A stretch of 64,000 nt of DNA, taken from the NCBI GenBank assembly GCA_014155875.1, contig JACEFZ010005523.1, positions 281,001-345,000 on the forward strand, in the 5' to 3' direction. The translations under genes and the position numbers were made by a program. The DNA is from Cepaea nemoralis. Lineage: Eukaryota > Mollusca > Gastropoda > Stylommatophora > Helicidae. Shown one piece after another: positions 11,165 through 64,000 of the stretch. Every line of letters starts with the position of its first letter. The stretch's first letter is position 1. Below the pieces are notes generated by a model. It did not search any database, had not been told where the DNA came from, and worked only from the letters and a program-made list of their open reading frames with translations.

Positions 11165-12120
11165 TTGCTCACCCGTGCTTTATTAGAATCTTCCCATTGC
11201 ACACCAAGCCAAGTCTCCCATCAGAGAGACTCTGTTATAGGAGATAATGTGGCTGTGATCAAAGAATATAATCCTAGACGGCACTACGAGACTAAACATG
11301 AAGACAAGTTAAACAGCCCGAATGCAGAGCAGAAGCTACAGAAGGTAGAAGAATTGAAGAGGCATCTAAGATCACAGCATATGTTTTTCACCAAAGCAAA
11401 ATCACAAACTGATGCTACAGTCAAAGCAAGTTTTATTGTGTCAGAGGAGATCGCAAAATCAGGCCGACCATTTACAGAGGGATAGTTTCTGAAGCGCTGC
11501 ATGATGAAAGTGTGTGACGTCTTGTGTTTAGGCAAAAAGCAGATGTTTGCAAAGGTAAGCCTTAGCAGAAATACGGTTGTTGATCGGGTTTGTGAGATGG
11601 CCACTGATGTAAAAACAGCTGATCGAAAAAGGCAAAGACTTTGTTGCATTCTCCCTTGCTGTCGATGAAAGAAAGTAATGACACGACTCGCACAGCACAG
11701 CTCGCCATCTTCATCTGTGGAGTGGACTCAGTTTGAATGTTACAGAAGAAATATTGGACATGAAACCCATGCATGGGACAACGACAGAAAAAGACAATTT
11801 TTACAACGTATGTCAAAGTTTAATCAACATGAACCTGCCTTGGAACAAACTCGTTGGACTGACAACAGATGGAGTACCGGTGATGTGTGTCGAAAAAAGT
11901 GGACTAGTTGGAAGGATGCGGTTAAAGATGCAGGAGATTTGTATTGATGAATTGATACCATATAACTGCATCATACACCAAGGATCGCTGTGTCCTCAAC
12001 ATGGAAGATGTAATGAGCATTGTAATACAAACCGCCAACTTTATATTATATTGGACCTGAAACATTGGAAACGGCTAAAATAATTGCTAATAAAGTAGAC
12101 ACATTCGTTAAACCGTGCCT
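11165..12120 (+). pseudogene. hAT-type transposase relic (GTF2IRD2/ZBED-like)
   Basis: Pieces in different frames line up with the hAT-derived proteins of the GTF2IRD2/ZBED5 group. In order they are RHYETKHEDK, VEELKRHLRSQ, VKASFIVSEEIAKSGRPFTEG, a KVSLSRNTV block, then DMKPMHGTT, MNLPWNKLVGLTTDGVP and NCIIHQGSLC. The TTDGVP and IHQ segments belong to the RNase-H-like catalytic core. The order is intact, but a stop at 11483 and further stops/frame changes at ~11660-11690 break it. The C-terminal dimerisation domain is not visible. It is a dead transposon copy, not a domesticated gene. Confidence 0.8.
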
Positions 12121-12454
12121 CCGCAAAAGAGAAAGACTACGTTGATACCATGATAGAATCACTCATTCTGAGCTTAAGGATAAAGATAAGCAAATTCCGG
12201 TGAACCAAGAGATGACGGAAAGACGCAGATGTTGGTAGTACAAACTTAGAGTATTTAATACCAAAGTCTAGTATTGTATTGGGGTCAGACACATCGGTGA
12301 ACGACTAAAACAATGACTATGAAACTACGCGCATTCAATAACTAGTGTCTGTTCAGAATAGAAAGGTTAATATGGTACACTATAGAATCACCAATGCGTT
12401 GCATACGAGGAGCACAAAAATATTCTAGTAAATAAAAAGATGAATAAAGGAAGC
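12121..12454. other. Unassigned, probable hAT 3' remains
   Basis: Nothing clearly coding. It follows the hAT relic directly and may be its decayed C-terminal part. Confidence 0.35.
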
Positions 12455-12720
12455 TGGCATTGGATAGGATATATTTTATTTGCCGCATATCCTTTACTGG
12501 ACAATGCAGTCAACACCAGCGTTTTTCAGCTGCTGTTGATGTCTTGGCAAGTTTTGCATTCAGTAGTTTGCCATTGCTTTCTGAACGATCGGTTCACATA
12601 CCCCGTAAGTAACCAACGCGACGCGATCCGCTGCCGAATCTCGCACATCTGCGTTTCGTACGAGAGTATAATACGGGATTACGAACAACGACATTAACTC
12701 CTGCATCAGGGAGATGGCGG
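12455..12720 (-). mobile_element. SINE-C copy
   Basis: Shares with other copies the block gcagtcaacaccagc, the 'cagctgctgttgatgt' block and 'gtttgccattgctttctgaa'. The part near 12640-12700 corresponds to the tRNA-like head but is diverged. Orientation is judged from the head being at the right end. Confidence 0.7.
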
Positions 12721-12815
12721 ATAGGATATATATAGATTGAGAAAATTTTTTTATTAGTATACATAAAAAGGGCTTTCTCAGGATACAACATGGCAAAAGA
12801 TATAGAAAGAGATCT

Positions 12816-12866
12816 AAACACACACACACGCACGCACGCACGGGCGCACACATACGCGCGCGCGAG
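12816..12866. repeat. CA/CG-rich microsatellite
   Basis: Imperfect acac/gcac/gcgc run. Confidence 0.8.
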
Positions 12867-13254
12867 TATGGGAATTACAGAGATGAATTAATAATATCGG
12901 GAGGACATTTACTGTGCTGCAGAAGATGGCAAAGGACAGGATGATTTGGCATGTTTTGGTCGAGAATCTATGCTTCATTGGAGAAGACGAAGAAGAAACA
13001 ATAGAATGTTATCCATCCGCTACCTCTGCTGGGAATTGATCCAAAGCCACGGTGTAGGCAGGAAGTAGCACTAACTACTACTATGCCACCAGGATTCCCG
13101 CGAAATGGACAGACAATTGTCTAGGAATTATTTGAGGGATGAAAGGGGAAGGAACTTGCCGTCCATCTTATTGTGTCGTAACCTAGAATATGTGGAGACC
13201 CATAACTTCACACCTCCAGAAGTAATTTCTGCTCTGACATTTTTTTTTAAAACA

Positions 13255-13520
13255 GTACTCTACCGGCTCTGTGGTGATGGGTTTACGAATGCATTTCGTA
13301 ATCTCGAATGACGCGTTCGAAACACAGATGTGGGCGATTTGGAAGTAGACCGACTTGCATTTGTTCACATACAAAATTATGAGTGCTTGTCGTTAAGAAA
13401 GCAATGGTAAACTTGACTTTTAAGCGACTTTCTTTTTAAAAAACTACTAACGTAATTTTGTCAAAAAATCATAAATAGTTAAAACTAATGGGGTTGACTG
13501 CCACGTCCTGTAAAGGATAT
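13255..13520 (+). mobile_element. SINE-C copy
   Basis: Head-like sequence (ctaccggctctgtggtgatgg) resembles a degenerate Pol III A box, followed by a 'cgttcgaaacaca' B-box-like stretch. The tail 'ggttgactgccacgtcctgt' ends the copy. It is in the opposite orientation to the 12.5 kb copy. Confidence 0.7.
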
Positions 13521-13524
13521 ACAA

Positions 13525-13900
13525 TTAACTCATCTTATCTCATCATGTTCCTCTTGTACCTTGCGGTGTCAAGGTGAAGTATAAACAGCGGGAGAGTGCC
13601 CGCTTATGAGCTTCATGTATCGATATTCCCATGGACTCTGTTATTCCCTGCGTTCATCGTATACGTGGTCGGCCCCTTCCTCTGCTTCCCTCTGGTCTGT
13701 ACATCATAGTTGGTAACCTACTTGCATGGCCAAACCATTTGACTTTCTGCCTTCTAATAAAATCTAGTGCAGCTATATAACCCCCTCTTTAGTCCTGATT
13801 TCTTCATTTCTCATCTTATCTCTTCCTGATACATTGAGTATTCTTCTCAGGAATCTCATTTCTGTTGTTGTGATTTTCTCTTTTCTCTTTTTCAATTAAC
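13525..13900 (-). mobile_element. LINE 3' fragment, third family
   Basis: The minus strand encodes EMRFLRRILNVSGRDKMRNE, then VKWFGHASRL and GSRGRGRPR. This is the C-terminal pattern of RTE-like reverse transcriptases, but clearly different from LINE-A and LINE-B. Frames are broken. Confidence 0.7.
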
Positions 13901-13999
13901 TACTGGTTTAAATCCTAATATCCTTTTGCTCTTTTAGCAGATAGTACCAGAAATGAATTCACCACCGGTCATTTGGATTAATATGTTGCCTTCTCGACC

Positions 14000-14175
14000 T
14001 TGAATTGGGGATGTAAATTACAAGTACCGCTGAAGTCGGGGTGGGCTCGCCTGATCGCGAGGAACACTGGTAATAGGGAAAACTAACCCACACTCAAAAT
14101 CCAGTCTGGTGCTACTAGAAGTACCTTGTAAGGAATATGCTTGAGTTCAAAGTTCAAAGCGAGCGAGTTCCCCGA
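14000..14175 (+). mobile_element. SINE-B fragment
   Basis: Reverse-oriented relative of the 23.4 kb SINE, with blocks 'gtaaattacaagtac' and 'tgcttgagttcaaag'. The tRNA head is missing. Confidence 0.65.
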
Positions 14176-14264
14176 CACCCCACCCTACCCCACACCAAAA
14201 AAAATGTATTGATTGGCACTTATAGAAATAAGGGAAATACTTTAAGTAGAGATTAGAGTTCATT

Positions 14265-14720
14265 CATTCATTCAGTAGGTTGTCCTTTGCAGAACCTCGC
14301 CCCCCTATAACAACTTTCCGGAAAACTTCTCGGTCATAAGCAAGATGTCCCGCGTCCGATACACCCATCTTGAGATCATCCACCACATCCTGCACCCATC
14401 ATTCTCTTTGGCTTTCCTTTTCCTCTCTTCCCGGGCATATACCCCTCCATTATTGTTCTCTCCAAACTTTCATGACGTTTCAAGTGACCAAAATATTTCA
14501 ATTTTCTTTGTTTTATCGTTTTTAGTAGCCAACCTTATTCAATATTCAGATCTTGTCGTATGGATGCATTTGTTCTTTTTTGTATCCAAGATATTCTTAG
14601 AAACTGTCGATAACATTTATAAATTATATTTAAAGGCTTGTTCAGTGAGTTTTCAAGTCTCACAGGGGTATGTTGCAATGGGAAAGATGCGTGCTCTTAA
14701 AAATCTAATTTTTGTAGGCC
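14265..14720 (-). mobile_element. LINE 3' fragment, fourth family
   Basis: The minus strand encodes KYFGHLKRHESLERTIMEG, then GKRGKGKPKR, and ends near a 'GAxxCKGQPTE'-like stretch. This is a known C-terminal ending of animal LINE polyproteins. It has several frame breaks, and only the last ~150 codons remain. Confidence 0.7.
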
Positions 14721-14789
14721 TGTCTGTTCCACGCAGAGATTAGAGTACAGACAATATAAAAATTTAAAGTTGTAATATGGCCCACTATG

Positions 14790-15245
14790 GCTAGGAGTCT
14801 ACTAGTAGAACAGAGCTCTGGTACAGAGCCTGTACTTTTGTATGGATGTGAAGCGTGGACAATGAGCAGGCAAGCTGGATACACATCTGATATCTGTGGA
14901 AATGTGGATTCTGAGGAGAATGCAAAGACTACAGTGGACACACAGAAAAACCGACGACCAAGTCCTACAAGAAACAAAGGACAATCGTAAACTAATGAGA
15001 GAAATTAGACGTAGACAGTCAACATTTTTTGGACTGTTATGAGAGGAAATAAACTAGAGAACTTGGTGACAACTGGCAAGATCGAGGGGAAGAGAACAAG
15101 GGGAAGACAGAGAAGCAAATACTTGGATGGCTTGACCACGTGGTATGGTCGAGACAAGAACACTGAGCTGATCCATCGACTCTGGTGATCGAGTGAAATG
15201 GCGAATCATGGCCACCTACACTTATCGGCATGGCACATGATGATG
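14790..15245 (+). mobile_element. LINE-B copy, 5' truncated and rearranged
   Basis: Encodes PVLLYGCEAWTMS in frame, then shifts. The DNA continues to match LINE-B through the 'gaacttggtgacaactgg' block and the 'catggcacatgatgatgg' end. It is a decayed 3' piece. Confidence 0.8.
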
Positions 15246-15654
15246 GATGGACTATGGTTCGAAACCACAACATCCAAAACAACGATAGCGCCCCGCTGAA
15301 GAAATAAGTGTAGCAAATAAAGGTATATTCGGATTAGCCAGGTCTATCATCTTTCTCAACTCACAGTTATGGAATACGGGCAGCATTCGTGCCCAGCCAT
15401 TTAAATAGCACAGTAAAAAATTGCATTTCCATTGCATGACATTGCATGCAGCGCCAGCCTCTGTTAACAGTTTATGATTTACTAGGTAATGTTACGTTTA
15501 ATAGTTTGCCATTGCTTTCTGAATGATCAGTCACATTTAAGCTCAAGTGACCGGCGTGTGGAACAAACCCACTACGCCGCCGACAGAAGAAACAGTTTAA
15601 GCGCGTCAAACCTCTCAACCACGCCAATTTCTTAATAGCACCATAGTTGTAAGA
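15246..15654. other. Unassigned sequence
   Basis: No gene recognised. A short SINE-C-like phrase (gtttgccattgctttctgaa) occurs near 15500. Confidence 0.4.
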
Positions 15655-15659
15655 TTTTA

Positions 15660-15762
15660 CGGGTGTCTAGTTGGCCGAGCGTTGAAGCAAACTTGTTCCT
15701 TCAGCGTGGCACTGTAGTCGTTTGGATACTATGGGATGGGTTCAAGTCCCGATAAGGAGGGG
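15660..15762 (+). mobile_element. tRNA-like SINE head
   Basis: Contains an A-box-like segment (ttggccgagcgttgaagc) and a near-perfect B box (gggttcaagtccc) about 70 bp apart. The spacing is long, as in a type II (Ser/Leu-like) tRNA. A G-run follows. I could not fold a sound acceptor stem, so a SINE head is more likely than a real tRNA gene. Confidence 0.5.
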
Positions 15763-15819
15763 GGGGGGGGGCTTACTGTAGCTGTCACTTGTTACTTTGT
15801 TTCCTCCCTCTATTTCTAT

Positions 15820-17092
15820 GTTGGCACCTTTCCGTCTTGACAGACGATAGTTTGGTACATTGTGCTTCAAAAAGGCTTAATAACTGTCATATGGCAATAA
15901 CTACGATCCATGGCGGTGGCGAGTGTGGCTGGTAAGGCCAATTCTTGCTGCAAATGTTTGCCCACAGTAGGTGCACGTGAAAACATGGTCATTTCCACCA
16001 TTTTGCACCATTTTACGTCTCTCACGCTCTGTGTGTGCTTTATCTGCAATCATTTTCTTCTTTGTCATTATTCCATTTCTGATGTTAGCCCTCCATGCAA
16101 TACGTTCAGCGGCGACATGCTCCCATTGTGCATTATCAATGCCCGTATCAATCATGTCCCGCTTGCACGCATCTTTGTATCGTAGTAGAAGCCGACCCTG
16201 AGATCTCCTACCCATCTGTAATTCACCAAAAAAGATGTCCTTTGGTATTCTACCATCATCCATCCTCCTAACGTGTCCTATCCATCTAATTCTACGAAGA
16301 CTGAGCATAGAATACACCGTTCCACAACCTGATCTTTCCAATACTTCAGTATTTGTGATTTTGTCTTGCCACTTAATACCAAGTATTCTTCGCAGACACC
16401 GCATATGAAAGCTGTTTAAACGTTTCTCTTGGCGTGAGTAAGTTGTCCAGGTTTCACTGCCATAAAGAAGAGTACTAAGGACACAGGCTTGGTAGACGAG
16501 TACTTTTGTTTTGGCAGTAAGCTTCCTGTTCTCCCAGACTCTTTTTGCTAACATGTTCATTGTTGTTGCTGCCTTGCCAATCCTGATGTTGATTTCCTGA
16601 TCGAGGGATAATTTGCTATTTACCTCTGATCCTAGATATGTAAAATGGTCTACTATCTCCAGTTCGGCGTCGTCAATAAAGATTGATGGTACACCATGTG
16701 CACCTTGTGACATAATCTGTGTCTTCTTTTGTTAATTGTTAAACCAAATTCAGAACAAGCATTGGAGAATGCAGATAGTAGATGTTGTAATTCTTCCTCA
16801 GAGTGGGTCGTAATCGCAGCATCATCCGCAAAAAGCAACTCTCTGATTAGTACCCTGCTAATTTTGGTCTTGGCCTTCAATCTCTGAGCATTATAGAGGC
16901 CATCATCTGAGCGTGAGTGAATGTATAAACCGTCATCCTGATCACGAAAGGCATATTTCAGTAGAAGTGAAAAGTATATCCCAAAGAGTGTGGGGGCTAG
17001 TACACAACCTTGCTTAACTCCACTCTTGATTTCAAACTCTTCTTAAGTTGAGCCATCAAACTTGATTATACCCTTGATTATACCCTTCATGC
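15820..17092 (-). mobile_element. LINE-A copy 3, 5' truncated
   Basis: Minus-strand 3' third of LINE-A: 3' tail with the conserved hairpin (15833-15846), terminal C2H2 finger, thumb and RT motifs up to GVKQGCVLAP. It ends abruptly at about 17092 after a small duplication of 'cttgattataccc'. The coding part has a one-base loss in a T run near 16729 and a stop near 17043. Confidence 0.88.
15901..16713 (-). pseudogene. LINE-A copy 3 RT thumb and C2H2 finger
   Basis: A 270-codon open block from the RT C-terminal region to the natural stop. It contains LLYGSETWTTYSRQEKRLN, RRILGIKWQDKITNTEVLE and the terminal finger CTYCGQTF...HTRHRH. The palm with FADD lies upstream in another frame (16653-16880). 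This is the best-preserved version of the C-terminus besides the 46 kb copy. Confidence 0.85.
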
Positions 17093-17684
17093 CTGTATTT
17101 CTATGACGCTACTGGTAATTTATTTCTTAAGCTATATTTCAATGGCCTCAGTGGTTCCTTGCAATCGATAACTAATTACTAATCAAATAGTCATTACTAC
17201 TAATAATACTAAATAGCAGTGTGTGTGCGTGTTTGTAGTTTAACAAATTCAGTCGGCACGGCTGGTGTGTAAGCCTGTCCCACATCCAATGTTATAAAGT
17301 TAGTTGCATGTCCTGTTGCCAACAACCCCAGCATTCTGTGGATGTTAGTTCAGCAGTTCGTTTCTAAAAGATTGACGCATCATACCATTGAAATCAACGC
17401 AAAGCGATCTATCTGTTTCCAAATCGTCTGCAGCTAATTTCGAACCTTCGACTCGTTATGACGACGAATTATGAAACTATCCTCTAAGCCGCGAAACCCA
17501 TCTCACATCCAATGCAATGTTTTAAATACAGAACGTCAACGTACTGAGAGATTCAATCAATTAAAGTACTAGTTAGTTCTGTGTTGCCATGACAGCAGCG
17601 TCGCTACTCGGCTTATTGAGGTACACAATGAAACCGGTTGTTCGGTTTCTGTAAAGGTTGCAATTAATTTAGAGTTTATCCACA
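17093..17684. other. Unassigned sequence
   Basis: No gene or known repeat recognised in about 590 bp. Confidence 0.4.
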
Positions 17685-17822
17685 GGAACCGTAGAGGCAT
17701 AGTCATAGTGATTAGTGCGCTTGACTGTTAAGACGGTGGTCCTGGTTCAAATGACAAAGAGAGGATTTCTTTTGAATTCTGTTTTTCTGGTCTGTGGTCA
17801 ACCCAGTTGAGTCATACGACTC
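17685..17822 (+). mobile_element. SINE-F copy
   Basis: tRNA-like head: 'agtgattagtgcgcttgact' resembles an A box region and 'ggttcaaatgac' a B box. The body shares 'ggtcaaccc' and a 'gtctgtggt' phrase with the minus-strand copy at 58.2 kb. Confidence 0.55.
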
Positions 17823-18420
17823 ACGAGGGTAAGTTAAGTAAGTCACAAATGGCAAATGGCTGTAGAAAATAACTAAATATTATAACAACTTGAAACCAGT
17901 TTATTTTTATACATACATGATTGTCCCTTTAGTAGCCTTTACCTTTATTTCTCAACATAATTTCCACCAACATTGATGCACTTATCCCATCTTTTTATCA
18001 GTCTTCGCAAACCGGCTGCATAGAACTGCGTGCTCTATTTTCTAAACCTCGTTTTCACTTCACAATCTCGGCGTCATTAGCGAAATCGGAAATGTCTCTC
18101 GCCAAGGTGGGTTTTCAGTGTATATGCTGACAAATTTTTATCCCGTAAAGCTGTGCATAGCTGGGTAGAAAAAGTTATGAAGGCGAGTCAATAAGTAAGT
18201 CACACAGTTCTGAGTTCTGTGGGATGGCAGGTAAATGAAAACAAAGCATGCAGGTCTACGCAGCCAATTTGGGAGGACTGATAAAACAATGTTGGTGGAA
18301 ATTAATAAATTATGTTGAGAAATAAAGGGTCAATGAATGTATAAAAAATAAACTGGTTTCAAGTTGTTATCATATTTAGCTATTTTTTACAGCCATTTGA
18401 CTTACTTATGTACCCTCGTA
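17823..18420. mobile_element. Palindromic mariner derivative
   Basis: The two ends are long inverted copies (cgagggtaa...agtaagtca...aactggtttcaagttgtta-type). Each half, read inward to outward, carries the last residues of a mariner transposase (RWDKCINVGGN-like, then VEK and stop). The left half reads on the minus strand, the right half on the plus. This is a head-to-head foldback of the 3' end of a mariner. The transposase core is absent. Confidence 0.7.
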
Positions 18421-18739
18421 TTATTATTAATTTAATGGTCTAGTATTTCACGACATACAAATTAAATTACAAACAGTAACAGTATCTGTTACTACCTTTG
18501 CCTTTTTATGTTTTATAATATGCCTCTGTGAATATTGCAAAAATATATTTGATGATTATAATTTATATTGACATTTTTGGGTTGAATGGAAACACAGTTT
18601 AAAAAAACAACAGAGTATTAAATAGTGCAATAAACTCAATAATATTATTAAAAGTTGTTAAATAGTAATTGCATTACTACTTATACAATGATTACACCCA
18701 TTTTGTAATAGTCACTAACATTTGTATTTTTGTCTTAAT

Positions 18740-19045
18740 ATCATCATGAATAGACAGAAAAACAAAATTGATAGTCCTTCAAGAAGCAAATGAAAACCAT
18801 AAATTTATTATATACGTTAGACATAGTTATATTTTTTGAATACGCTATGAGGAGAAATAAACTTGAAGACTTAATAACAACTGGCACTGTAATGGGGAAA
18901 ATGCTAGGAGAAGACAAAAAGAGATGGCTTGGACAACAAGACATAATCAGGACAAAAATATAGACCTAATCCAAGATTCTGGTGATCTTATGAGATGGCA
19001 AACTATAACCGTCCATACTTATCAGCACAGCATATTATGATGATT
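18740..19045 (+). mobile_element. LINE-B 3' fragment, old
   Basis: Diverged match to the LINE-B tail: 'atgaggagaaataaacttgaagac', 'taacaactggcac' and 'agatggcaaactataaccg', ending 'cagcacagcatattatgatg'. No useful frame remains. Confidence 0.65.
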
Positions 19046-20156
19046 TGTCATTTGAAATATATTCAAATGCAGATCACTTACCATATACAAAATGATGGTA
19101 TCAAAAACTATTGAAACAAAACATTACACACAGTTGTCATAAGTTATAACTAAGTAGAATACTTTTGCCATTGTCATGTTTGTTTTATTTGTTAGTGTAA
19201 TCAGTGTAATAGGAAAAGCTAATTTACCTATAAAAATCAATCAAGTGCACTAGAAGTGTTTGATCTAAGCTTAAGTACACAGTGAGAGAACACAACAACA
19301 AAAACAAAGAAAACCATTATATCTTTCTATTTACATAGTTGTGGATGCCAGTAGTGAATAGCCACAGCTTCAGCAAACCTAAGCAGACATCCATTATTAG
19401 TTGTGCAAGCCACATGCAATGAATCATCTTTATTGACCTGATAACTATGGATTAATAGACATGAGATTGATAAAGCTGGTTTTGATCATTCTCTCTGTGC
19501 AACAGGTCCTGAATCAGAATTTCCGGGAAGGTTAATCCGGTCAACAAATGCCCGCAGAAGTCGGATGTGTCGGCCTGACGGCGCAAGAACGCAGCTCTGC
19601 TGTAAACAGGCACAACGCAGTCACATCAAAAAAAAATCCGGATGAACGCAGAAGAAGAATCAGAATTTTCATTATCTTTTTTTCCCCACAACTTTTACTG
19701 AGATGTACCCTGGTTCTTGATTACATAAACTTTCCATTCTGCCTAATGTATTTAATGAATACTAATACATTTCATATAATTATTTCACATGTTTTCAAAT
19801 ATTTTTATATTAGTTTTGCATCAGGCTGTCTAGAAAATTGCAATAACTGATTATTTCTAGAATGACTGCCTGTTATAATTACCTCTCAAGAAGAGTTAAT
19901 TCAAGTTAGCATTAGGTTATCTAACAGTTATGTAGTTCTACACTTAATTGCGATAAATATTTGTGATTTATTGTCTGCTTAATTGATCTTATATCAACAC
20001 ACTGGACTACTTTTATTTTAAACAGCACTTTACATTTTCAGTAAATATTAAGTAAATAATTCTGTAATTCCATTACTACACATTGAACAGATGCAAGTGG
20101 CAAGAAGTTACAACAGATGAGCAAGTTTTGTAAATAAAATTTACATTATTTCCTTA
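19046..20156. other. AT-rich upstream region of the ARM-TIR gene
   Basis: No coding sequence recognised. It lies just upstream of the first coding exon and may include the promoter or 5' UTR exons. I could not identify a core promoter. Confidence 0.4.
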
Positions 20157-63435
<43,279 letters not shown>

Positions 63436-63479
63436 GTGAGTTATTAACTGATTCAGTACGTAATTGTTTTATGCTGTTG

Positions 63480-64000
63480 TTATTATCATCATGTACCATG
63501 CCAATAAGAGTGGGTGGTCATGATTCATCATCTCAAATGATCACTAAAGTGTTGGATCACATCTGTGATCTTATCCCAATTATGTCATGTGACCCAGCCA
63601 TTCAGATATTTATCTCGTTGTCTTCCCTTTGCTCTTCTCCCATCAAATTTACCAGTTGTCACCTGGTTTTTAAGTTGATTTCTCCTCATAATGTTACCAA
63701 AAACATATTAACTATCTACATCTAATTTCTCTAATAAGTTTATAGTTTTCTTTTGTTTCTTGTAAGGCTTTCTCATTCATGTTTATGTCCATTCATGATA
63801 TTCTTTGCATTTTCATCAGAAACCACTTTTCCACTGTCATTAGATATTTTTCATTTTATTCACTTATTGTCCATATTTTACATGCATATTACCGAATGGG
63901 TTCTATATGCCACTTTATCATTCTTTGGGTTGCATTGATTGATAGTTTTTATGAGTATGTTTTTAATCTTGCAAAAGGCTACCTTTGACATATGGATTCT
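63480..64000 (-). mobile_element. LINE-B copy, runs off window
   Basis: Minus-strand LINE-B 3' end starting at 'catcatgtaccatgcc'. It matches the 2.4 kb copy through 'ttgtttcttg', 'cattttcatcagaaaccac' and 'cttgcaaaaggctacctt'. Frames are broken. Confidence 0.8.

Noticed and set aside
11165..12083. Domesticated GTF2IRD2-like host gene
   Set aside because: Stops and frameshifts without splice sites that could remove them; a dead hAT copy explains it.
15660..15762. Functional tRNA gene
   Set aside because: A and B boxes are present, but no sound cloverleaf or terminator was seen and similar heads in this window belong to SINEs.

Overview
The window is animal nuclear DNA dominated by transposable elements and carries one long multi-exon host gene on the + strand. 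Non-LTR retrotransposons with apurinic endonuclease and reverse transcriptase, several tRNA-derived SINE families, mariner and hAT relics, and very long TCTG and GGA simple repeats suggest a large repeat-rich invertebrate genome. A mollusc, most likely an octopus-like cephalopod, is my best inference from repeat content and from the ARM-TIR gene type. No species marker is present.

Host gene (20.16-63.44 kb, +, 3' end outside the window): eleven exons with GT-AG introns and matching phases encode about 680 residues. They comprise a short N-terminus with a myristoylation-type start, an armadillo-like helical region, then a TIR domain of the TIR_2/NADase-like kind and a C-terminal tail. One extra T in exon 9 breaks the frame just after the presumed catalytic glutamate. 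Almost all other features from 20 to 64 kb sit in its introns.

Layout. 1-20 kb: three minus-strand copies of one LINE family (called LINE-A here), fragments of a second family (LINE-B), an LTR-element gag-like relic, a 72-bp tandem repeat, a hAT relic, SINEs and a palindromic mariner derivative. 20-29 kb: exons 1-4, a CT microsatellite, SINEs, a LINE-A leader-plus-tail derivative and a LINE nested in another LINE. 29-39 kb: about 10 kb of head-to-tail copies of one composite repeat (called R1), each carrying TCTG and polypurine arrays; one copy is split by a LINE-B element. 39-47.4 kb: exon 5, an RT relic with two SINEs, an 840-bp palindrome with hammerhead-like motifs, a nearly intact LINE-A and a compound inverted/direct repeat. 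47.9-64 kb: exons 6-11 (TIR and tail) separated by SINEs, two mariners, a 36-bp minisatellite and LINE relics.

The mobile elements are mostly decayed. LINE-A at 42.6-46.5 kb and LINE-B at 35.7-38.0 kb are each broken mainly by single-base indels, like the host TIR exon, so uncorrected assembly errors must be considered. LINE, SINE and repeat family names are local labels, not database names.
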